Part shown: piece after piece, positions 52,504 to 60,878 of the stretch | Position numbering within the stretch: position 1 is the stretch's first letter | Layout of the letters: each line of letters starts with the position of its first letter | Assembly (NCBI GenBank): GCA_013334225.1 | Contig: JAAXXY010000005.1 | Coordinates: 1 to 64,000, forward strand | Length of the DNA stretch: 64,000 nt | Direction: 5' to 3' | Origin: Chlorobiaceae bacterium | GTDB taxonomy: Bacteria > Bacteroidota > Chlorobiia > Chlorobiales > Chlorobiaceae | The notes under the pieces: generated by a model | Databases searched by the model: none | The model's input: only the letters and a program-made list of their open reading frames with translations | What the model was told of the DNA's origin: nothing | Program-made: the position numbers and the translations under genes

Positions 52504-53838
52504 ATGCATCTTCCTCCTTTCTGGCTGATCATCCCATTCATCTGCCTCCTCTTGATGATTGCAACGGGACCCCTCTTTTTCCATCGTTTCTGGGAACGTC
52601 ATTATGCCAAAGTCGCAATCGGCCTTGGTGCGACTGTGGTTATTTATTATGGCTTCATGATGGAAAACGGGGGGCAAGTGCTTAGGCATACCCTTCAGGA
52701 GTATCTTTCATTTATTGCCCTTTTATCATCGCTTTTTGTCGTATCCGGCGGTATTCTCATCAAAATTGACAGAAAAGCCTCGCCATTTCTCAATGGAATG
52801 ATACTCCTGTCAGGAGCTTTACTCTCCAACCTCATCGGAACAACAGGCGCTTCCATGCTGCTTATCCGGCCTTTTCTGCGCATTAACGCCGGGCGTATCA
52901 AGGCTTTTCATATCGTATTTTTCATTTTCATCGTCAGTAATACTGGTGGAGCACTTACTCCTGTTGGTGATCCCCCTCTTTTCCTCGGCTTTCTGAAAGG
53001 AGTGCCTTTTTTCTGGGTAATTTCAAGAGTATGGCTGCCCTGGCTTTTGACGATCATGCTTCTTACCGGCATATTCATCTTACTTGATGCAAGAGCAGGA
53101 AAAAGCGAGTTTCCTGTTCCTGCAGGCAGTGGGGGAGTGAGCGTCAAAGGAATGCGCAACGTCCTGTATCTGTTCATCATCATCGGCTCGATATTTTTCG
53201 ATCCTGCCGTTATCGATGGTTTTCCAAGTTTTCAGAACATGTTCGGTCTGCCCTTCGGTATCCGGGAGATCATCATGACTGGAGTTGCATGTGCGGCTTA
53301 TCTGACATCGGACAAGGAAGCATTGAAGGAAAACGAGTTCAACTTCGAGCCGATCAAGGAAGTTGCATTCCTCTTCATAGGTATATTTGCAACCATGATT
53401 CCTGCACTGGAACTGATCGGCAGTTATGCTGCACATCATGCTGCGGAATTATCGGTAACAAAATTTTACTGGATGACGGGCTTCCTGTCAGCCGTACTTG
53501 ACAATGCTCCGACATATCTCAATTTTCTTGCAGGGGCGGCAGGAAAATTCGGGATTGACTTTACAAGTCCTGAACAGGTCAGAAATTTTTCCGGAGGTAT
53601 AGCTTCTCCTGTTTCAGGTGACGTTACATCCGATATATACCTTGTGGCGATATCACTGGCTTCGGTTTTTTTCGGGGCCCTTACCTATATCGGCAATGCA
53701 CCGAATTTCATGGTTCGCAATATTGCAGCACAGGCAGAAGTTGATGTGCCCGATTTTCTGGAATATGTTTACAAGTACTCTGTTCCGGTTCTTATGCCGG
53801 TTTATCTGGTATTGTGGATCTTTTTTTTCAACTTCTGA
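52504..53838 (+). CDS. Sodium/proton antiporter, NhaD/CitMHS-like (ion-transporter superfamily)
   Basis: 444 residues, about 11-12 helices. SNLIGTTGASMLLIRPFLRINAGR and VSNTGGALTPVGDPPLFLGFLKGVPFFWV are the paired conserved loops of the NhaD-type Na+/H+ antiporters; MTGFLSAVLDNAPTYLNFLAGAAG is the second half-repeat. It probably exchanges Na+ for H+, which suits a marine or saline habitat. Arsenite or citrate transport is less likely. The first ATG overlaps a CCTATG context without a strong ribosome binding site. Confidence 0.85.
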   Translation: MHLPPFWLIIPFICLLLMIATGPLFFHRFWERHYAKVAIGLGATVVIYYGFMMENGGQVLRHTLQEYLSFIALLSSLFVVSGGILIKIDRKASPFLNGMILLSGALLSNLIGTTGASMLLIRPFLRINAGRIKAFHIVFFIFIVSNTGGALTPVGDPPLFLGFLKGVPFFWVISRVWLPWLLTIMLLTGIFILLDARAGKSEFPVPAGSGGVSVKGMRNVLYLFIIIGSIFFDPAVIDGFPSFQNMFGLPFGIREIIMTGVACAAYLTSDKEALKENEFNFEPIKEVAFLFIGIFATMIPALELIGSYAAHHAAELSVTKFYWMTGFLSAVLDNAPTYLNFLAGAAGKFGIDFTSPEQVRNFSGGIASPVSGDVTSDIYLVAISLASVFFGALTYIGNAPNFMVRNIAAQAEVDVPDFLEYVYKYSVPVLMPVYLVLWIFFFNF

Positions 53839-53848
53839 CTGAAAAACC

Positions 53849-54241
53849 ATGTCATATAAAAGCGTTTTAGAGTGTACAAATAAAGGGGAGAAGGGGTTTG
53901 TTCTGAAAAACTCGGTTTTTCTTCCGTTTCACTGTGAAATGCTCAGCATCTGGATAGGCAAGGAGATGTCATTTCTTGCTTCCCCTGATCTGATTGTCGA
54001 TTTCAGCGATCCTGAAACTATTGGAATCCGGGAGGGAGATACCTATACCAATCTTGTATTCAGGAAATGGAAAGACCTCTACAAGGAAATAGGACATCAT
54101 AAAGGACATATCATTATCCATGCCGCTGAAAAAGGTATGGATATTTTCAAAATCGATAATCTTCACTACATCAGGATCGGTTTTCTGGATAATAAAAGGG
54201 AGGTCGCTTTTGAATTGATCGATGATCCGTTTCTTTTGTGA
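53849..54241 (+). CDS. Conserved hypothetical protein
   Basis: 130 residues, soluble, acidic. The N-terminus (GFVLKNSVFLPFHCEMLSIWIG) and C-terminus (IDNLHYIRIGFLDNKREVAFELIDD) look like beta-rich segments. No family was recognised. It begins 10 bases after the antiporter stop, so it may be co-transcribed. A MITE-like repeat follows. Confidence 0.55.
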   Translation: MSYKSVLECTNKGEKGFVLKNSVFLPFHCEMLSIWIGKEMSFLASPDLIVDFSDPETIGIREGDTYTNLVFRKWKDLYKEIGHHKGHIIIHAAEKGMDIFKIDNLHYIRIGFLDNKREVAFELIDDPFLL

Positions 54242-54322
54242 CGTCACCGTGCCGGCATCGGGCAAGGCTGTCTGAAAGCGAATCCAAGGCGTGTTTTCGT
54301 TGACAATCCGTTTGCGCATCCG

Positions 54323-54438
54323 GTCATTCCGAGTCTGACGAAGTCGGGCCAAGAATCCGGAATATTCGCATATTATTACAAGTCAATGAGATAATGCGAC
54401 TATCCGAATATTGGATTCTTCACTTCGTTCAGAATGAC
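54323..54438. repeat. MITE-like palindromic element, copy 2
   Basis: It starts GTCATTCCGAGTCTGACGAA, with CAAGAATCCGGAATATTCG inward, and ends TATTGGATTCTTCAC...CAGAATGAC. It has the same terminal arms as 32276-32373, with a different, longer AT-rich centre. Confidence 0.7.
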
Positions 54439-54490
54439 AAACAACAGGGGTCATAGATAAATCATGGGTTAAATCCTTTTGAAACAGCCT

Positions 54491-55450
54491 CTATTTGTTC
54501 TCATGGATTTCGTACGCATTGATGATATCACGTACCAGTTTGTGCCGGACAACGTCTGATTTGTCAAGGTAGACAAAACTGATACCCTTGATGTTTTTCA
54601 GGATTTTCGGGGAATTGGTGAGTCCGGATTCGATTTCACGGGGAAGATCGATTTGCGTGACATCACCGGTGATGATGGCTTTCGAGTTCAAACCGAGCCT
54701 GGTCAGGCACATTTTCATCTGTTTGTTGGAAGCGTTCTGTGCCTCATCGAGAATGATGAAAGAGTTGTTCAGCGTCCTGCCGCGCATATATGCGAGCGGA
54801 ACGATTTCAATCACCCGTCTTTCTGTGAAATATTTCAGCTTTTCGGCGGTCAGCATGTCCTGCAGCGCATCGTAAAGCGGACGCAGGTAGGGATCGATTT
54901 TCTGGGCCAGGTCTCCGGGAAGGAAACCAAGACTTTCACCTGCTTCGACGGCCGGCCTTGCCAGAACGATACGTTTGACCTGTTTTGATTTCCATGCCGC
55001 TACGGCAATTGCGACCGCGGTATAGGTTTTTCCCGTTCCTGCAGGACCGATAGCGAAGACGATGTCGTTTGATTTCGCTTCAGCAACCATACGGCGCTGT
55101 CCGTCAGTTTTCGCCCTGACAACATAATCCGCGGTAGAGACGATGATGTCTTCATCGCCTGGTTGCGGAGTTTTTTGCCGGGGAGCACGGGAGAAAGCAA
55201 GGGAGATCAGGGCATTGAGGTCATTGTCGAGCACTTCGCCATGTTTGTCGGCCAGAAAAATCATCTCTTTGAAAATCTGTTCGAGCAGAGCGACTTCTTC
55301 GGGTTCACCGCGCAATGATATGTTTGATCCACGTGCGGTTATGACGGCATTAGGAAATTCTGCCTTTATTTTCTTCAGGTTGGAATCGTAAGGCCCGAAA
55401 AGGATAACAGGCTCGATACCTTTGATTTCGATAGTTTTTTCCGTGATCAA
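54491..55450 (-). CDS. PhoH-family ATPase
   Basis: 319 residues. An N-terminal KH-like part (AVITARGSNISLRGEPEEVALLEQIF), Walker A FAIGPAGTGKTYTAVAIAVAAW, VLARPAVEAGESLGFLPGDLAQKIDPYLRPLYDAL, Walker B SFIILDEAQNASNKQMKMCLTRLG and ITGDVTQIDLP make it a typical PhoH-like protein. Members are RNA-linked ATPases often beside ybeY. Here ybeY is not adjacent. The next gene on the same strand is hldD, 25 bases upstream. Confidence 0.93.
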   Translation of the reverse strand: MITEKTIEIKGIEPVILFGPYDSNLKKIKAEFPNAVITARGSNISLRGEPEEVALLEQIFKEMIFLADKHGEVLDNDLNALISLAFSRAPRQKTPQPGDEDIIVSTADYVVRAKTDGQRRMVAEAKSNDIVFAIGPAGTGKTYTAVAIAVAAWKSKQVKRIVLARPAVEAGESLGFLPGDLAQKIDPYLRPLYDALQDMLTAEKLKYFTERRVIEIVPLAYMRGRTLNNSFIILDEAQNASNKQMKMCLTRLGLNSKAIITGDVTQIDLPREIESGLTNSPKILKNIKGISFVYLDKSDVVRHKLVRDIINAYEIHENK

Positions 55451-55475
55451 ATCTGCGTTTTGTTAATCTTTTTAT

Positions 55476-56468
55476 TTACAGAACCGTACTGATATCTAAA
55501 TAGGGATTGGCCTTGCCGAGGTAGCCCTGGATATAATCCCTGACACCGTCTTCAAGAGTGGTGAACGGTTTATCATAGCCGGCGGCACGAAGTTTCGACA
55601 TATCCGCACAGGTATAGTACTGGTATTTGTCCCGGAGCGTTTCAGGCATCGGCATGTATTCAATTTCAGGTTCACGTTCAAGCGCCGAAAAAGACGCATT
55701 CACCAGGTCCCGGAAACTTCTTGCCTTTCCGCAACCGATATTGAAAATACCGCTGACAGCAGGGTTTTCAAGCATCCATGCCATAATGGCAGTGCAGTCC
55801 TTGACATAAACGAAATCCCTGAGCTGCTCGCCATCCTGATAGTCCGGTCTGTGAGACTTGAAAAGCTTGACTTTGCCCTTGTCGTGTATCTGGTGAAAAG
55901 CTTTATAGACAACACTGCTCATGTCACCCTTGTGATATTCGTTCGGCCCGTAGACATTGAAGAATTTAAGCCCGGCGGCCTGTTCAGCGACATTGTTTCT
56001 CAGAGCCCACCGGTCAAACAGTTGCTTGGAATAACCATACATGTTGAGGGGCCGCAAATTGCTGATTCCCGGGATATCGTCACTGTAACCGCCGGACCCG
56101 TCTCCGTAGGTGGCAGCGCTTGAGGCATAGATAAACCTGATATTGTGTGCCAGGCAGTACGTCGCTATTTTTTTTGAATAGCCGTAATTGTTTTCAAGGA
56201 GATGATCGGCGTCCGTTTCGGTTGTAGAGCTGTTTGCACCCATATGGATAACGGCACCTATGCCGGTGAGGCAATTTTTTTCAAGCAGGCCGGGAAAATC
56301 ATCTTTGGGGATGAAATCAGCAAAATGAAGACCGGAAAGGTTTCTCCATTGACCGGTAGTCGTCGATCCGAGGTCGTCGACGATAATGACATTCTGTTCA
56401 CCGAGACGGTTCAGTTCCCAAAGCATTGCACTTCCGATAAATCCCGCTCCACCGGTGATAACGATCAT
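55476..56468 (-). CDS. hldD: ADP-L-glycero-D-manno-heptose 6-epimerase
   Basis: 330 residues. N-terminal NAD(P) site MIVITGGAGFIGSAMLWELN, GAVIHMGANSSTTETDADHLLENNYGYSK, the catalytic RFIYASSAATYGDGSGGYSDD and MYGYSKQLFDRW (Tyr/Lys), then LKFFNVYGPNEYHKGDMSSVVYKAF are HldD signatures. It makes the heptose precursor of LPS core. It is followed on the same strand by phoH. Confidence 0.95.
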   Translation of the reverse strand: MIVITGGAGFIGSAMLWELNRLGEQNVIIVDDLGSTTTGQWRNLSGLHFADFIPKDDFPGLLEKNCLTGIGAVIHMGANSSTTETDADHLLENNYGYSKKIATYCLAHNIRFIYASSAATYGDGSGGYSDDIPGISNLRPLNMYGYSKQLFDRWALRNNVAEQAAGLKFFNVYGPNEYHKGDMSSVVYKAFHQIHDKGKVKLFKSHRPDYQDGEQLRDFVYVKDCTAIMAWMLENPAVSGIFNIGCGKARSFRDLVNASFSALEREPEIEYMPMPETLRDKYQYYTCADMSKLRAAGYDKPFTTLEDGVRDYIQGYLGKANPYLDISTVL

Positions 56469-56542
56469 GGTTCTGTATACATAAAATTATTGAAGTCATA
56501 AATGCTTAACGAATATAAAGAGAGGTCTGCACGAAAACAAAA

Positions 56543-56580
56543 AGGCAGCCTCAGAAGTAAAACCGAGGCTGCCTCTTCAA
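56543..56580 (-). terminator. Rho-independent terminator
   Basis: On the minus strand AGGCAGCCTC - GGTTTTACTTCT - GAGGCTGCCT followed by TTTTGTTTT; it follows the ECF-like gene. Confidence 0.85.
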
Positions 56581-56695
56581 TCTATTAACCACTGCAGTGC
56601 CTGTGGTCCGGAAGAATATCATTTTAAAAACCAGAGGGACAAAAGTCTTCGACGGAATTTGAGTGATCAAAGCCCCCCCTCTGGAACAATTCATA

Positions 56696-57118
56696 TCAGG
56701 CTGATGCTTTGAGCAGGCAGTCATTAACAAGAATTTTCCTTCCATGTAACAGCCATTCTCTGACTGTATCGACCGGCTTTTCGACAATTGAAGCTATCTG
56801 GACATGCTTCAATCCCGATATTTCGCTCAGCAGTACGGAAAGCTTTATATCTGCAGCCCACTGCTTCAATGAATCGAGAATCGGCATGAAGCTCTTGCAG
56901 GATTTTTCGTTTATACAGAAATCTATTTTCTGACCATACCTTTCTACATAACGTTCTCTGAAGCTTCTTAAAAGATCCGTTTCCTTTCTGCCATTATCCG
57001 CATAGATATAGGTTTCCTGAACCAGGTTTCTCGATTCATCCTCGCTTCCTGTCATCCAGTAGGCAAGACTGTATATGTCGTCAAGTATATCGAGGGGTGT
57101 TTTTTTTATCTGTGTCAT
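56696..57118 (-). CDS. Degenerate ECF-sigma-like protein
   Basis: 140 residues. The first 40 (ILDDIYSLAYWMTGSEDESRNLVQETYIYA) match region 2 of ECF sigma factors ('LY.LA..MTGN..DAEDLVQET...A'). The last 45 (KLSVLLSEISGLKHVQIASIVEKPVDTVREWLLHGRKIL) match region 4 ('L.EVEGLSY.EIA..L..P.GTV.SRL.RGR..L'). The region linking them is shorter than in true ECF factors (about 185-200 residues), and acidic residues in region 2 are altered. It may be a weak sigma factor or a regulator derived from one. It has its own terminator and no visible anti-sigma neighbour. Confidence 0.65.
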   Translation of the reverse strand: MTQIKKTPLDILDDIYSLAYWMTGSEDESRNLVQETYIYADNGRKETDLLRSFRERYVERYGQKIDFCINEKSCKSFMPILDSLKQWAADIKLSVLLSEISGLKHVQIASIVEKPVDTVREWLLHGRKILVNDCLLKASA

Positions 57119-57310
57119 GTTGCCTCCTTATATTGGATAATTTTTGTCCTGTTTAAATGTATAAAAAAAAATGGGGATTGTAGAGATTTATTTCATGAAT
57201 TTCTTAAAAAAGATGTTTTTTTATGAAAAAATTGTCAGCGACAGGCGATTAAACAAACGGGATAAGCCTGACTGATCATAAACCATTCAAAAGAAGTAAA
57301 ATAACTGCTT

Positions 57311-58378
57311 ATGCAGAGAGATATAAAAAACCTGCTGAATCCTGCTCTGCGCAATATCGCTGTATACAAGGTTGAAGGGGGACAGCAGGCGGAAATAAAG
57401 CTGAATCAGAACGAGAGTCCTTTTGACCTTCCGCTCTGGCTTAAAGAAGAGATCCTTGGAGAATTTCAGAGAGAACCCTGGAACCGTTATCCCGAAATCC
57501 TTCCTTACAAGGGGATGAAAGCATATGCCGATTTTCTGGGAGTATCCCCGGATTCGGTCATGATGAGCAATGGTTCGAACGAGATGCTTTATACGATATT
57601 TCTTGCCTGTCTCGGTCCGGGAAAGAAGGTGCTGATTCCGGACCCATCGTTTTCTCTGTATGAAAAAATTGCACTGCTGCTGCAGTCGCAGATCATCAGT
57701 GTCCCGATGCATCCCGGTCTCGATTTCGATACCGAAGCGATCCTTCAGGCCGCAAATGATGAAAAGGTCGATTTCATCGTTCTTTCAACACCGAACAACC
57801 CTACATCAAAATCCATCACGATCGATGAGATCCGGATGATAGCCGGCTCTGCTGATGCTATCGTGCTTGTAGACGAGGCTTATATCGAGTTTTCGAGGCA
57901 GCGTTCCGCACTCGAACTGATCGATGAACTGCCTAATGTCATTGTTCTGCGCACCATGTCGAAGGCGCTTGCCCTGGCCGGCATCAGGATCGGGTTCGCC
58001 ATTTCCAATCCCTTGCTCATGGCCGAGATTTCCAAACCGAAAATTCCTTTCGCTTCTGGCAGACTTGCCGAGATAACACTGATGCATGTCCTGGCGAATT
58101 ATTCCCTTGTCAGCGATATGGTATCATATATACTGAACCAGCGGGATAAAATCTACGGTGAACTGCTCACCATCAACGATATCGAAGTCTTTTCTAGCGA
58201 TACGAACTTTCTCATCATCAGGGTCAAGGATGCCGTGTCCGTTTTCCGTTCGCTTCATAACGAGGGTATCCTTGTTCGAAACGTTTCCGGGTACCATCTG
58301 ATGGAAAACTGCCTGCGGTTCAATATAGGCCTTGTAGAGGAAAACCAGCGGCTGATCGACAAGCTCAGAACACTTTGA
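57311..58378 (+). CDS. hisC: Histidinol-phosphate aminotransferase
   Basis: 355 residues. KLNQNESPFDLPLWLKEEILGEF and NRYPEI near the start, SNGSNEMLYTIFLACLGPGKKVLIPDPSFSLY, STPNNPTSKSI, VLVDEAYIEFS and the PLP-lysine region VLRTMSKALALAGIRIGFAIS are typical of HisC. Transfers an amino group in histidine synthesis. The methylase gene follows after one base, implying coupling. Confidence 0.94.
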   Translation: MQRDIKNLLNPALRNIAVYKVEGGQQAEIKLNQNESPFDLPLWLKEEILGEFQREPWNRYPEILPYKGMKAYADFLGVSPDSVMMSNGSNEMLYTIFLACLGPGKKVLIPDPSFSLYEKIALLLQSQIISVPMHPGLDFDTEAILQAANDEKVDFIVLSTPNNPTSKSITIDEIRMIAGSADAIVLVDEAYIEFSRQRSALELIDELPNVIVLRTMSKALALAGIRIGFAISNPLLMAEISKPKIPFASGRLAEITLMHVLANYSLVSDMVSYILNQRDKIYGELLTINDIEVFSSDTNFLIIRVKDAVSVFRSLHNEGILVRNVSGYHLMENCLRFNIGLVEENQRLIDKLRTL

Positions 58379-58379
58379 C

Positions 58380-58922
58380 ATGAATGAATTCAGGAAACTG
58401 CATGGCGCGGAAATGAACCGCCTGAGTGCAGAAGGGTATGCCTGTACGCGGAAGCATCCTGTCACGCTCATGCTTCATAATATACGGAGCATGTGGAACG
58501 TCGGTTCGATGTTCCGGACGGCTGACGCTGCCGGTATAGAAAAAATCATTCTTTCCGGATATACAGCTACGCCGCCGCGCAAGGAAATCGATAAAACGGC
58601 ACTTGGTGCCCAGGATATCGTCATGTGGGAGTACTGCGCCGATCCTGCAGAAGTCCTCGAGTCAATGAAAAGAGAGGGAACTTCAATTTTCGGACTTGAA
58701 ATTACAGCAGGAAGCCGGCCATATCACCAGATTGAGAAAAGTGATTTTCCAATCTGCCTGATTGTCGGAAACGAAGTTGACGGTTTAGAAAACGAGGTTC
58801 TGAAAAGTTGCGACGGTGTACTGGAAATTCCTCAGTATGGCACAAAACATTCTCTCAATGTTGCCGTTGCAGCGGGCATCGCATTGTTTGAACTGGTGCG
58901 GATTTTACGAAGTGGTGCGTAA
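58380..58922 (+). CDS. SpoU-family RNA ribose methyltransferase (TrmH-like)
   Basis: 180 residues. The SPOUT signatures are LHNIRSMWNVGSMFRTADAAGIEKIILSGYT, FPICLIVGNEVDGLENEVLKSCDGVLEIPQYGTKHSLNVAVAAGIALFELVR (the 'GNE..G...', 'IPM.G...SLNV' motifs, with IPQYG here). It methylates ribose in tRNA or rRNA. It starts one base after hisC. Confidence 0.93.
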   Translation: MNEFRKLHGAEMNRLSAEGYACTRKHPVTLMLHNIRSMWNVGSMFRTADAAGIEKIILSGYTATPPRKEIDKTALGAQDIVMWEYCADPAEVLESMKREGTSIFGLEITAGSRPYHQIEKSDFPICLIVGNEVDGLENEVLKSCDGVLEIPQYGTKHSLNVAVAAGIALFELVRILRSGA

Positions 58923-59133
58923 CTTTTTATAGAGACTTTTTGTTGTCTTGTTTATATTATCGCACTGAAGGAGGAAAATTGTGAGTTTTTTTTACTTCAG
59001 ACGTTGCAGGTTAATAATCATAGATGCATATTTGATAAAGCTATAGAGCTTTTCCTGCAGAACCGGAAATGATTGGTAAAACGCATTACAGCAGTACCCT
59101 GAATTGGTCAATCAGCAATAACGTTGTTCTTCA

Positions 59134-59970
59134 ATGCTTCATTACAAAACATATGAACTGGATGATTCTCAAGCTCCGTGGGTTGTTTTTGTTCACGGCG
59201 CCGGTGGCAGTTCATCAATCTGGTTCCTGCAGATCAAGGAGTTTATAAAGCATTTCAATGTACTGCTGGTCGATCTAAGAGGGCACGGCAAGTCGAAAAG
59301 CATTATCATGCACAAGGAAGACCATCACTACAATTTTGAGGATATCACCCGCGATATCATTGACGTGCTTGATTCCCTGAAAATTGAAAAAGCTCATTTC
59401 ATAGGTATATCGCTCGGGACTATTCTCATTCGTAATCTCAGCGAAATTGCTCCTGAAAGGGTCAGTTCGATGGTTATGGGAGGAGCTATCATAAGGCTCA
59501 ACATCCGAGCCAAAGTGCTTGTAACCATTGGCAATATGTTCAAGCGATTTATTCCGTACATGTGGCTCTACGGCTTTTTCGCCTGGATCATCATGCCTCG
59601 CGAACGCCACAAGAAATCCCGGCTGCTTTTTGTGAACGAAGCGAAAAAAGTTGCACAGAAAGAGTTCATGCGCTGGTTCCGTCTTACCTACGAGCTGACT
59701 CCGCTCCTCAAATATTTCGAGGAAAAGGATACCGGGATTCCTACACTCTATCTGATGGGGGAAGAGGACCACATGTTCCTGCCTGCCGTCAGGCAGATCG
59801 TGATCAGGCACTCGAATTCCTGGCTCGAAGTCATCAATAATTCCGGACATGTCTGCAATGTCGATCAGCCAAAGGAATTCAATGCAAGAGCTATCGTTTT
59901 TCTGAAGAAAATATCCTATGGAAACAGCCTGTCGGCCGATTTGCCCCAGGCAGGTTTGGCTGTCTGCTAA
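59134..59970 (+). CDS. Alpha/beta-hydrolase
   Basis: 278 residues. Oxyanion HGAGGSSSIWFLQI, LVDLRGHGKSKS, nucleophile elbow FIGISLGTILIRNL (G-x-S-x-G), acid in LMGEEDHMFLPAV and the catalytic His in VINNSGHVCNVDQPKEF. The lid region has several Arg/Lys- and Trp-rich helices (IPYMWLYGFFAWIIMPRERHKKSR). Substrate unknown. It converges on pth with a 4-bp overlap of the two stops. Confidence 0.88.
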   Translation: MLHYKTYELDDSQAPWVVFVHGAGGSSSIWFLQIKEFIKHFNVLLVDLRGHGKSKSIIMHKEDHHYNFEDITRDIIDVLDSLKIEKAHFIGISLGTILIRNLSEIAPERVSSMVMGGAIIRLNIRAKVLVTIGNMFKRFIPYMWLYGFFAWIIMPRERHKKSRLLFVNEAKKVAQKEFMRWFRLTYELTPLLKYFEEKDTGIPTLYLMGEEDHMFLPAVRQIVIRHSNSWLEVINNSGHVCNVDQPKEFNARAIVFLKKISYGNSLSADLPQAGLAVC

Positions 59971-60539
59971 ACAAGGACCTTGTTGAAGTGGTTCATGGAG
60001 TGCTCGATACCATTGATCGTAAAGTCGAGAGCCGCTTCTGCACAGAAAGGCAGTACCTTGTCCATGATCTTCCGCTCATCTTCACTGAACTTTCCAAGGA
60101 CGAAAGAAGAAAAAGAGTAGAGCGGTTTTTCATCCGTTCTTATTCCTATTCTCAACCGTGCAAATTCATCACTGCCAAAACATTCGATAATGTTTTTCAG
60201 TCCGTTCTGGCCTCCGGCCGATCCTTTTGAGCGAAGACGAACAGTCCCGGCGGGCAGATTCAGATCATCGCAGATAACAAGGAGGTCCTTTCTTTCGATT
60301 TTATAAAAATTCATTGCAGATACGACCGCCTGACCCGAAAGATTCATGTAGGTCATCGGTTTGAGCAGGATCACTGATTCACGCCCATGGATGATTTTTG
60401 CAGCATGATATTTTCCTTTACCCGCACTGAATACGCTCCTGAACGAATCCGCAATTTTTTCCACGACTTCAAAACCGACATTGTGCCGGGTTCCAAGATA
60501 GCGGGATTCAGGATTTCCGAGACCAACCAGTAATTTCAT
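59967..60539 (-). CDS. pth: Peptidyl-tRNA hydrolase
   Basis: 190 residues from ATG 60539 (MKLLVGLGNPESRYLGTRHNVGF). The frame is open 20 codons upstream but this start matches all homologues. Catalytic His is in TRHNVGFEVV; KPMTYMNLSGQAVVSAMNFYKI, LLVICDDLNLPAGTVRLRSKGSAGGQNGLKNII and FARLRIGI complete the family. It releases tRNA from dropped-off peptidyl-tRNA. Confidence 0.95.
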   Translation of the reverse strand: MKLLVGLGNPESRYLGTRHNVGFEVVEKIADSFRSVFSAGKGKYHAAKIIHGRESVILLKPMTYMNLSGQAVVSAMNFYKIERKDLLVICDDLNLPAGTVRLRSKGSAGGQNGLKNIIECFGSDEFARLRIGIRTDEKPLYSFSSFVLGKFSEDERKIMDKVLPFCAEAALDFTINGIEHSMNHFNKVLV

Positions 60540-60861
60540 GGTGTTCTGCAGCAATTTTTCGAGAGGGCTTGAAGGTTTCAAGTTCCCGAATGAGTTCAAA
60601 GAGAAGAGAATATAGCAGAGTGATCCATCATTCAGGAAATCAAGATTGATGTTATCCGGTAAAACAGGGTCATGAAACGTGCAACTCGATATACTATATG
60701 ACTATATAACCACAAGGGGGTTATAAAAAGCATATTGAGATTCGTGAAAAAAGTTGCAAATTGCAGTTCCCTGCATACAAAACGGGGTTGTTCCTTGTAA
60801 TGATTCTGCTGGAAAAATTCTTTTTCCGGTGCAATGAAAAAAACAGTGAAAAAACAGTGCA
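60540..60861. other. Promoter and leader region of hppA
   Basis: About 320 bases between divergent pth and hppA without a gene other than a short leader frame (60834-60878). A 16-bp direct repeat (GTGCAATGAAAAAAAC) occurs at 60829-60844 and 60857-60872. Confidence 0.5.
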
Positions 60862-60878
60862 ATGAAAAAAACGTTTAA
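60834..60878 (+). other. Short leader frame overlapping the hppA start
   Basis: ATG at 60834 opens a 14-codon frame (MKKTVKKQCNEKNV) that ends at 60878, 17 bases inside hppA in the +1 frame. It arose because the start region GTGCAATGAAAAAAAC is tandemly duplicated. No obvious ribosome binding site precedes either ATG. Confidence 0.35.
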
